Source: Deltaproteobacteria bacterium (GTDB lineage: Bacteria > Desulfobacterota > Syntrophia > Syntrophales > Fen-1087). Taken from it: 10,198 bases of DNA. A program made the translations under genes and the position numbers. Location of the stretch: the NCBI GenBank assembly GCA_026388595.1, contig JAPLJM010000039.1, forward strand, positions 1 through 10,198, read 5' to 3'. Positions within the stretch are counted from its first letter, which is position 1. Each line of letters begins with the position of its first letter. The notes under the pieces were generated by a model. That model worked only from the letters and a program-made list of their open reading frames with translations. It was not told the DNA's origin and did no database searches. Positions 1 to 5,660 of this stretch are shown here, piece after piece.

Positions 1-1564
1 TGATCACCGTGAGGACGCATTGGTTCATGCTGGTGTTCTTTCCACACTGTTCCTTGATTTTCTCTGCCAGATAATCGAGGCTTTCGGCGACCATCGTGTT
101 GAGAATCGTGGCGGGGAAAGAGATCGATTGGGACGAACCGACGGCTCGGAACTCAAATTTGTTGCCCGTGAAGGCAAAGGGTGATGTCCGGTTTCGGTCG
201 GTGCTGTCCTTGCTGACGATGGGCAGCGAGGCAATACCGAGATTGATGATTTCGCTGTCCGTGGCCTTGGTAACCTTGCCTCTTTCGATATCATCGAGAA
301 TCTTGGTGAGCTGGTCGCCCAGGAAGACGGAAATGATGGCCGGCGGCGCTTCGTTCGCGCCGAGGCGGTGGTCGTTGGCATAGGAACCAACGGAAGCACG
401 CAGGATATCCGCATGTTTGTAAACGGCACGAATGGTGGCGACCAGGAAGACCAGAAACTGGATGTTGTCCTGTGGCGTCTCACCGGGGTTCAGCAGGTTG
501 TTCCCTTTGTTGTCGGACAAAGACCAGTTCACGTGTTTGCCCGATCCGTTAATTCCTGCAAAAGGCTTTTCATGGAGCAGGCAGGCCAGTTTGTGCTTCT
601 TTGCCACCGCTTGCATCGTGTCCATGACGATCTGGTTATGATCGACGGCCAGATTTGCTTCTTCAAAGACCGGCGCAAGCTCGAACTGACTGGGGGCAAC
701 CTCGTTGTGCCGGGTCTTGGCAGGAACGCCCAGCTTGAAAAGTTCTTCTTCCATGTCGTGCATGTAGGACGAGATTCTTTCCTTGATGCTTCCGAAATAC
801 TGGTCTTCCAGCTCCTGCCCTTTAGGGGGAGGGGCGCCGACGACGGTCCGGCCGCCGAGGACAAGATCCGGGCGTTTGAAGAAATAATCCGCATCGATGA
901 GGAAGTACTCCTGTTCAGGTCCCAGCGTCGCATAAACCCTTTTCACCTTGTTACTGCCAAGCAGCTTTAAGATGTTCACGGCGCTGTCGCGTACCGCCCT
1001 GTTTGATCTCAAGAGCGGGGTCTTCTTGTCGAGGGCCTCGCCAGTGTAGGAAATGAAGGCCGTCGGGATGCACAGGGTCGTCGAGATTCCGTTTCTCCGG
1101 ATAAAGGCGGGTGAGGACATATCCCAGGCCGTATAGCCCCTGGCTTCGAAGGTGGCCCGGATGCCTCCGCTCGGGAAGCTCGAGGCATCCGGTTCGCCCT
1201 GGACAAGCTGCTTGCCGGAGAACCGCTCAATGACCTCACCGATTCCGATGGGATCAATGAAGGCGTCATGTTTCTCCGCCGTGATCCCCGTCATGGGCTG
1301 GAACCAGTGGGCGAAGTGGGTCGCGCCTTTCTCGAGCGCCCATTCCTTCATGGCATGGGCTGCAATGTTGGCGGTTTCAATGTCAAGGAGGGTGCCTTCG
1401 TTGATGGCCTCGATAATTTTCTTGAACGTATCCCTCGAAAGCTTGACCCTCATGACCTTGGCGTCGAAGGTGTCTTCGCCGTAATATTCCGATACGGGAA
1501 CGGATTTCTCTTTTTCAACCACGTAGCTTCTTTCCGATGCAATCGTTGGGCATGTCTTTTTCAT
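1..1564 (-). CDS. glnN: Type III glutamine synthetase, N-terminal 521 residues (3' end outside window)
   Basis: ATP-dependent cytoplasmic synthesis of glutamine from glutamate and ammonium. The frame stays open from ATG at 1564 to the window edge, giving 521 residues; GlnN proteins are usually about 700 or more, so the C-terminal quarter is missing only because the window ends. Family-typical blocks are easy to read: GPEQEYFLID near 215-224 (metal/glutamate site acids), RHNEVAPSQFELAP near 285-298, EKPFAGINGSGKH near 332-344, SYANDHRLGANEAPPAI near 394-410 and DRNRTSPFAFTGNKFEFR near 456-473. These separate it from GS types I and II. A strong ribosome site, GGAGG at 1569-1573, lies four bases before the ATG and fixes the start. 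It lies downstream of, and codirectional with, the sigma-54 activator, and opposite a glutamate-synthase-like operon, which fits a GS-GOGAT locus. The identification is very secure. Confidence 0.96.
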   Translation of the reverse strand, partial: MKKTCPTIASERSYVVEKEKSVPVSEYYGEDTFDAKVMRVKLSRDTFKKIIEAINEGTLLDIETANIAAHAMKEWALEKGATHFAHWFQPMTGITAEKHDAFIDPIGIGEVIERFSGKQLVQGEPDASSFPSGGIRATFEARGYTAWDMSSPAFIRRNGISTTLCIPTAFISYTGEALDKKTPLLRSNRAVRDSAVNILKLLGSNKVKRVYATLGPEQEYFLIDADYFFKRPDLVLGGRTVVGAPPPKGQELEDQYFGSIKERISSYMHDMEEELFKLGVPAKTRHNEVAPSQFELAPVFEEANLAVDHNQIVMDTMQAVAKKHKLACLLHEKPFAGINGSGKHVNWSLSDNKGNNLLNPGETPQDNIQFLVFLVATIRAVYKHADILRASVGSYANDHRLGANEAPPAIISVFLGDQLTKILDDIERGKVTKATDSEIINLGIASLPIVSKDSTDRNRTSPFAFTGNKFEFRAVGSSQSISFPATILNTMVAESLDYLAEKIKEQCGKNTSMNQCVLTVI

Positions 1565-1568
1565 AATT

Positions 1569-1573
1569 CCTCC
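1569..1573 (-). promoter_or_regulatory. Strong Shine-Dalgarno site of glnN
   Basis: On the minus strand this reads GGAGG, four bases before ATG 1564. It is the best ribosome-binding site in the window and decides the glnN start. Confidence 0.8.
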
Positions 1574-1590
1574 ATATGTTTTGGTAATGA

Positions 1591-1668
1591 TTATTCCAAG
1601 GGTGAATTTTCCACGGGCTCCCAGATCTCACAGGGACAGATGCCGACGCAGAAGCCGTAAAATAACAA
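1591..1668 (-). other. Possible ferredoxin-like relic or micro-ORF in the glnN leader
   Basis: A 25-codon minus-strand frame from TTG 1668 to TAA 1591 encodes a peptide with the core FCVGICPCEIWEPVE. The C-x3-C-P followed by acidic and aromatic residues looks like the C-terminal half of a 4Fe-4S motif. There is no ATG and no ribosome site, and the first half of the cluster motif is absent. It could be a decayed ferredoxin gene end, a leader peptide or chance. The frame stays open further upstream, overlapping the end of the activator gene in another frame. I favour relic or chance. Confidence 0.2.
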
Positions 1669-1669
1669 A

Positions 1670-1699
1670 ATTGTATTTTTTGCGGTTAAGAAAGAACAA
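1670..1699 (-). promoter_or_regulatory. Candidate sigma-70-type promoter for glnN
   Basis: Minus strand: TACAAT (1670-1675) matches the -10 consensus at five of six positions. TTGTTC (1694-1699), 18 bases upstream, is a weak -35. Transcription would start near 1662 and leave a leader of about 100 bases before glnN. The -35 overlaps the palindrome at 1694-1707, so a bound regulator there could act on this promoter. I found no GG-N10-GC sigma-54 element on the minus strand between the two genes. Confidence 0.4.
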
Positions 1700-1707
1700 A
1701 ACTGTTC
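1694..1707. repeat. 14-bp palindrome upstream of glnN (candidate operator)
   Basis: GAACA-AAAC-TGTTC, a perfect inverted repeat with five-base arms and a four-base spacer, just after the activator stop codon and about 130 bp before the glnN ATG. It agrees at 11 of 14 positions with the palindrome at 3474-3487 upstream of the divergent operon. The most likely role is a protein-binding site. As an alternative, on the minus strand the short stem is followed by a T-rich run and could be a weak terminator for the activator gene. Confidence 0.45.
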
Positions 1708-1714
1708 CGTCCGC

Positions 1715-3259
1715 TCAGGGGTTGGCCGTTTCCTCACTCTCCCGTTTCCGCTGGCGGAATTTCATGGGATCGATTCCGAGCTTCTGGATCTTGTATTGCA
1801 AAATCCGTTTAGTCGTTCCGAGGAGCCTCGCTGACTGGCTCTGGTTGCCGCGCGATTCCTTCAGGGCGTCCAGGATCAGCGAGCGCTGCTGGGCCTCAAT
1901 CACGGTACTGAGGCGGCCCGATTCCTTCTTGTCGCCGGCCCGGCTTTTTGTCTGAAGCGATGGCGGAAGATGAATCATTTCAATTGATTCTCCTTCCGTC
2001 AGCAGGACGGCCCGCTCGATACAGTTTTCGAGCTCCCGAACATTGCCGGGCCAGGGGTGGGATAAAAACGCCTCGATGACGGCGGTGGAGATCCTTTTAA
2101 CAGGTTTCCCGAATTCTTTCAAGTACTTGAGGACAAAATGGTCGGACAGCAGGATGATATCGCTGCCTCGATCCCTGAGCGGCGGCAGATGAACGGGAAA
2201 GACGCTCAGGCGGTAGTAGAGATCATTGCGGAACCGGCCTTCAGCGATGCAGTCCTCGAGACGGCGGTTGGTCGCGGCAATCACACGGGCGTTGGTGGTA
2301 ATCAGCCGCGAAGAGCCCAGCGGCTGGAATTGTTTTTCCTGCAGGACGCGCAGCAGCTTCGCCTGGGCTGCTGCGGACAGTTCCGACACTTCGTCGAGAA
2401 AAATCGTTCCCCCGTGGGCCTCTTCGAATCGCCCCCGCCGCTGCCGCAGGGCTCCCGTAAAGGCCCCTTTTTCATGGCCGAAGAGTTCGCTTTCGATGAG
2501 CGTGTCGGGGATGGCCGCACAGTTGACCTGGATCAGGGGGCCCTTGGCGCGCGGGCTGTTCGTGTGAATCGCCCGGGCAATGAGTTCCTTGCCCGTGCCC
2601 GTTTCGCCGTGGATCAGAACCGATGTGGATGAGTCGGCAACATGGCTGATCAGACCGAATACCTCCTGCATCCCCTTGGAATGACCGATGATATCAACCG
2701 ATGGCGTTCTGCCCTGATTGACGATCCGCCGCAGGCGCCGGTTCTCCTCCTCGAGGGCGAGAACATGGACGGCCTTGGCGATGAGTTCCGCCACGGAAGA
2801 TAAAATAGTGAGTTCCGCATCCAGACTTGTAACATTTGTGGCCCCTTTATCGGCCGACAGGATGCCGACAACGCGCGTATCGTACATGATGGGCACGCAG
2901 AGGAAGGACAATTCCTCCCGGTTCAATAATCGCCGCGCCCCCGTGCGATCGAGGAAAAGCGCCTCCTTGCCGAGATTGGGGACGGCCATCGGGCGGCCGG
3001 TCTCGGCGACCTTGCCGGTAATGCCCTCCCCCATCCGATAGGAAATTTCCATGCCCTCCAGGTCGACGCCGTGAGCCACTTCGAGCCAGGATTTGCCGGA
3101 ATCCCGATCCAGCAGGGAAATCATGCCGCGCTGCATCCCCAGGCGGACCTTCATCTCATTGAGGACCTGTTCAAGCTGATCCCGCAGGTCCCAGGGTTGG
3201 GCCAGGGCCTTGGCAATGCTGTGCAGTGCTGCGAGTTCTTCGTAATTATGATCGCTCAA
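1715..3259 (-). CDS. Sigma-54-dependent activator, GAF-AAA+-Fis (NifA-like)
   Basis: A 514-residue bacterial enhancer-binding protein. An N-terminal GAF domain (about 18-165) probably senses a small ligand. A short charged helical linker follows, then the AAA+ domain (about 188-420) with Walker A GETGTGKE (218-225), the sigma-54-contacting GAFTGA loop (265-270) and Walker B GTIFLDE (284-290). A Fis-type helix-turn-helix lies near 458-495, ending in GTTKRILQYKIQKLG. The arrangement and the helix-turn-helix resemble NifA. However, the linker between AAA+ and helix-turn-helix has no cysteines, so the metal/oxygen-sensing motif of oxygen-sensitive NifA is absent. The start is TTG at 3259, six bases after GGGGAA; no in-frame ATG lies upstream. 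The gene is divergent from a glutamate-synthase-like operon that has a sigma-54 promoter, and lies upstream of glnN, so it probably controls one or both. It could equally be named a general nitrogen-control activator, and I withhold the symbol nifA. Confidence 0.93.
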   Translation of the reverse strand: MSDHNYEELAALHSIAKALAQPWDLRDQLEQVLNEMKVRLGMQRGMISLLDRDSGKSWLEVAHGVDLEGMEISYRMGEGITGKVAETGRPMAVPNLGKEALFLDRTGARRLLNREELSFLCVPIMYDTRVVGILSADKGATNVTSLDAELTILSSVAELIAKAVHVLALEEENRRLRRIVNQGRTPSVDIIGHSKGMQEVFGLISHVADSSTSVLIHGETGTGKELIARAIHTNSPRAKGPLIQVNCAAIPDTLIESELFGHEKGAFTGALRQRRGRFEEAHGGTIFLDEVSELSAAAQAKLLRVLQEKQFQPLGSSRLITTNARVIAATNRRLEDCIAEGRFRNDLYYRLSVFPVHLPPLRDRGSDIILLSDHFVLKYLKEFGKPVKRISTAVIEAFLSHPWPGNVRELENCIERAVLLTEGESIEMIHLPPSLQTKSRAGDKKESGRLSTVIEAQQRSLILDALKESRGNQSQSARLLGTTKRILQYKIQKLGIDPMKFRQRKRESEETANP

Positions 3260-3301
3260 AGTGGTTCCCCGGTTAAGTTATTTCGATAATGCTGAGCAAA
3301 C

Positions 3302-3329
3302 CTTATACCAAAAAACAATTTTGAGCAAA
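3302..3329 (-). promoter_or_regulatory. Candidate promoter of the sigma-54 activator gene
   Basis: Minus strand: TATAAG at 3302-3307 as -10, with TTTGCT at 3324-3329 sixteen bases upstream as a weak -35. It lies about 45 bp before the TTG start. Two GAGCAAAC boxes (3294-3301 and 3323-3330, 29 bp apart) flank the -10 and overlap the -35, a layout that would suit autoregulation. Predicted by eye only. Confidence 0.4.
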
Positions 3330-3345
3330 CAATATTAAACAAAAA

Positions 3346-3368
3346 TGAACAAAATGCGAATTCGTTCA
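3346..3368. repeat. Spaced inverted repeat TGAAC-N13-GTTCA
   Basis: TGAAC at 3346-3350 and GTTCA at 3364-3368 are reverse complements separated by 13 bases, and the spacer holds the self-complementary CGAATTCG. It lies upstream of the activator promoter. It may be a protein site; the arms are short and chance is possible. Confidence 0.3.
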
Positions 3369-3372
3369 CATG

Positions 3373-3382
3373 ATTGTACAAT
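3373..3382. repeat. 10-bp perfect palindrome ATTGTACAAT
   Basis: A self-complementary ten-mer in the divergent intergenic region. Its central TGTACA recalls the arms of the GTACA/TGTAC palindrome about 100 bp to the right. A role as a regulator half-site is speculative. Confidence 0.3.
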
Positions 3383-3473
3383 TTGGTGAAAGATTGCATT
3401 TGCTCCGTGCGTGCCTTTCTGGTATGAAACTCAAGAAGAAAGGCGAACAAATAACGAAGCGAGGCCACGGATG

Positions 3474-3487
3474 GTACAAAAATGTAC
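3474..3487. repeat. 14-bp palindrome upstream of the operon (candidate enhancer site)
   Basis: GTACA-AAAA-TGTAC, a perfect 5-4-5 inverted repeat. Its centre is about 180 bp upstream of the -12 element of the sigma-54 promoter, within the usual range for enhancer sites of sigma-54 activators. It shares spacer length, arm length and 11 of 14 bases with the palindrome at 1694-1707 upstream of glnN. Confidence 0.5.
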
Positions 3488-3612
3488 ATAAACTTGCAAA
3501 GAAACAAAAAAGTGTTGACGCAGTGATTTTATTGTTGTAGGCAATCACCCCTTGTATCTGGAAACTCAGGCAGGGGAGAATTTCAGGCTCAATGATTGCG
3601 AAAAGAACAAAA

Positions 3613-3626
3613 CCTCTTTAGAGAGG
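3613..3626. repeat. Perfect inverted repeat CCTCT-TTAG-AGAGG
   Basis: A 5-4-5 palindrome ending 22 bases before the -24 element and directly preceded by GAACAAAA (3605-3612). It is too close to the promoter for a typical enhancer and lies upstream of transcription, so an RNA hairpin is unlikely unless transcription starts earlier. It may bind a repressor or an accessory protein; unproven. Confidence 0.35.
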
Positions 3627-3648
3627 CGAGGGAGATTCTAAAAGGTTC

Positions 3649-3664
3649 TGGCCCTTATCTTGCA
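3649..3664 (+). promoter_or_regulatory. Sigma-54 (RpoN) -24/-12 promoter of the glutamate-synthase-like operon
   Basis: The sequence TGGCCC-TTATC-TTGCA has the invariant GG (3650-3651) and GC (3662-3663) exactly ten bases apart. It fits the TGGCAC-N5-TTGCW consensus with one mismatch in the -24 block. The start of transcription would be near 3675, leaving a leader of about 90 bases before ATG 3765. The divergent gene encodes a GAFTGA-bearing activator, which supports it strongly. I found no comparably good sigma-70 promoter; TTGACG at 3515-3520 has no acceptable -10. Confidence 0.8.
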
Positions 3665-3732
3665 TTAAACGAAACGCTATTGCCGTAGGTTCCCTTTTTA
3701 AAATCTGCGATGATAATAGTGCAATGACCCCC

Positions 3733-3746
3733 ATCACCATAGTGAT
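3733..3746 (+). repeat. Hairpin ATCAC-CATA-GTGAT in the operon leader
   Basis: A perfect 5-bp stem with a four-base loop in the predicted 5' leader, ending one base before the purine-rich GAAGAG (3748-3753) that is the only candidate ribosome site for the first gene. It could modulate translation start; it is weak and short. Confidence 0.3.
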
Positions 3747-3764
3747 TGAAGAGACTTATAGACA

Positions 3765-5615
3765 ATGAAACCAGCAGACGAATTCAAAAAAATTGCAGGC
3801 GATATAAAGCTTCTCGACAAAACGGAAGAAAGAGAGATGTACAGTCATGACATAGGTGATGTTCCTGCGATCATGACAAAGACATTCTTTGAGATACAAC
3901 CCGACTTTGTCGTTCAGCCTAAAAACGCCGAAGAGATAAAAAAAGTGTTGGTATTTGCCAATGACCGGAAAATCCCCGTGATACCGAGAGGCGCAGCATC
4001 ATGGGGCTTTGGCGGCGTCATCCCCACCAATGCCGGCATTGTCATTGATTTATCTCCTTTCAGGAAAATCCTTTATTTGAACAAAGCACAAAAAACTGTA
4101 ACGGTTGAAGCCGGCGCCAGGTGGAGCGATATCGATATTATGGCCAAGAAAGAGGGCCTCTGCCTGATGACCTATCCATCGAGCAAGTTTTCCACGGTTG
4201 CCGGCTGGATTGCGACAGGCGGTTACGGCATCAATAGTTTTCGCTACGGCCACTTGGTGCAACAGATTGTTTCCATGACCGTGATCCTGCCGTCGGGTGA
4301 AACGAAAAAGATGACGCCAACGGATCCTGAGTTCATGTATTTTGTTTCCACAGAAGGGGAATTTGGAATCATTACCGAGGTAAACCTTAAACTGCGGGAT
4401 GTTCCCGAAGCCTCCTATCCGCATCTGTATTATTTCACCAGCGACAAAGCTGCTTTCACATTCATTGAGAGTCTCGTCGAAATCAGAAAAGCAGAGGCAC
4501 TGAACCCTAATGCCCTCCGCTTTCTGGATGAGAATCATTTGAGTAACATCAATGAACTTATGCATTCCGCCGTATTTAAAAAGAAACCCGGCGTTCTGGT
4601 GGAATTCGGCAGTACCGAAGATGATCAAAAATTCTTAGGTGCCATCGCGAAAACCGGCGACATCGACGAAGCGCCCCGGTATGTTGCCAGTTATTTATGG
4701 AATGAACGTCTCTTCGGTATGAAAACAAAGCGCCTGGGACCTACCATTCTTGCCAGCGAAAGCATGATTCCCATTGCCAGGACGGCGGATTTTATTGGAA
4801 AGGCAAAAAAACTGGGGAGCTCCTTTGGTGTTGAAATATTTATCGATTGTTATATCCTCGATGAAAAAACAGTCCTCATCATGACCAATTTTCTATGTGA
4901 TTCCAGGAAATTGAAATATTATATCAATTTGCCGTTGACGATGATGCTTACCAAAACAGCAGTTTCTATGGGAGCCGAACCATACGGCCTGGGTATCTGG
5001 AACGCCGCCTTTATCAATTATCTCTATAGCGAAGACAAGAAGCGTGTTCTGATCGCCTACAAAGCGAAGGTTGATCCGAATAATATTATGAATCCGGGAA
5101 AATTCTTCGGCATCAAATCAAAAGGGATGAATATTCCGGCGCTTGTCTTTCATCCGGCTATCTTCAATCTTTCCATGAAGATCATGATCATGTTGTCGCC
5201 TCTTATCGGGAAAATAGCGACAATGTTGATGGGTGAAGACAAAAAGGTCGATAGCCTTGATTTTGAGCTGACTACGCATGCCTGTGCCAAATGTGGTAAC
5301 TGCATTGCCGTATGTCCCGCATACCTGGTCACCAAAAATGAGGAGATGACCGCAAAAGGGAAAATTGCCCTGGCAAAAAAACTCATCGAAGGCCGGGAAG
5401 TGACCCAAGAAGAGGCGGAAAATGCTTTCATGTGCATGCATTGCAGGGCCTGCGAAGAGATATGTCAGACCAATCTTGAGCTTATGATGCTCTGGGATGC
5501 CCTGGAAAAGAGGATGGAAGGCAAAATTGGCCGTCCCGAAGAAAAAATTAGCGAATTTCTTAAAAAAGTTGACGATAACAAGGAATACTGGGAAATGGTG
5601 GAGCGCAATAACTGA
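3765..5615 (+). CDS. FAD-binding (PCMH-type) oxidoreductase fused to a double 4Fe-4S domain
   Basis: 616 residues. Residues about 42-220 form a PCMH FAD-binding domain of the GlcD/lactate-dehydrogenase superfamily (PRGAASWGFGGVIP in the FAD-phosphate region, then STVAGWIATGGYG). The FAD-oxidase C domain ends in KVDPNNIMNPGKFFG (about 437-451). A hydrophobic, methionine-rich stretch (about 456-490) leads to two clusters, C507-x2-C510-x2-C513-x3-C517-P and C557-x2-C560-x2-C563-x3-C567, resembling the N-terminal part of GlcF/HdrC-like proteins. It should oxidise an organic substrate or exchange electrons with a partner and pass them through its clusters. Where GlcD-type enzymes have Gly-Glu-His-Gly, this protein reads EPYGLGIWN, so the substrate probably differs from simple 2-hydroxyacids. 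First gene of the operon; the ribosome site is poor (GAAGAG, 11 bases from ATG). I infer that it feeds electrons to the downstream glutamate-synthase-like subunits. Confidence 0.9.
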   Translation: MKPADEFKKIAGDIKLLDKTEEREMYSHDIGDVPAIMTKTFFEIQPDFVVQPKNAEEIKKVLVFANDRKIPVIPRGAASWGFGGVIPTNAGIVIDLSPFRKILYLNKAQKTVTVEAGARWSDIDIMAKKEGLCLMTYPSSKFSTVAGWIATGGYGINSFRYGHLVQQIVSMTVILPSGETKKMTPTDPEFMYFVSTEGEFGIITEVNLKLRDVPEASYPHLYYFTSDKAAFTFIESLVEIRKAEALNPNALRFLDENHLSNINELMHSAVFKKKPGVLVEFGSTEDDQKFLGAIAKTGDIDEAPRYVASYLWNERLFGMKTKRLGPTILASESMIPIARTADFIGKAKKLGSSFGVEIFIDCYILDEKTVLIMTNFLCDSRKLKYYINLPLTMMLTKTAVSMGAEPYGLGIWNAAFINYLYSEDKKRVLIAYKAKVDPNNIMNPGKFFGIKSKGMNIPALVFHPAIFNLSMKIMIMLSPLIGKIATMLMGEDKKVDSLDFELTTHACAKCGNCIAVCPAYLVTKNEEMTAKGKIALAKKLIEGREVTQEEAENAFMCMHCRACEEICQTNLELMMLWDALEKRMEGKIGRPEEKISEFLKKVDDNKEYWEMVERNN

Positions 5616-5660
5616 ACCACCGGATATTAACTTTATGATTGAAAAGATGACCTGAGAATT

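Larger units (their letters stand above)
3260..3764. other. Divergent regulatory intergenic region
   Basis: 505 bp with no convincing gene; short frames on either strand have no ribosome site or recognisable product. It is markedly richer in A and T than the flanking genes and dense in short symmetric elements: palindromes at 3373-3382, 3474-3487, 3613-3626 and 3733-3746, a spaced inverted repeat at 3346-3368, six copies of GARCAAA, a sigma-70-like promoter facing left and a sigma-54 promoter facing right. I saw no canonical NifA upstream site (TGT-N10-ACA). Confidence 0.75.

Noticed and set aside
368..970. 200-codon open frame on the plus strand
   Set aside because: It is antisense to glnN, whose type III motifs are read continuously on the minus strand.
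1565..1714. Sigma-54 promoter for glnN
   Set aside because: I checked each GG on the minus strand in this gap; none is followed by GC after ten bases.
3515..3543. TTGACG as a sigma-70 -35 element for the operon
   Set aside because: At 16-18 bases spacing no hexamer resembles TATAAT; the sigma-54 element at 3649-3664 is far better.
3256..3548. Two short minus-strand open frames in the divergent intergenic region
   Set aside because: Compositionally AT-rich, Phe/Cys-rich products without motifs, no good ribosome site, and they overlap predicted promoters and palindromes.
3260..3764. Classical NifA upstream activator site (TGT-N10-ACA)
   Set aside because: No TGT in the region is followed by ACA after ten bases; TGT at 3483-3485 gives GCA and is only a near match.
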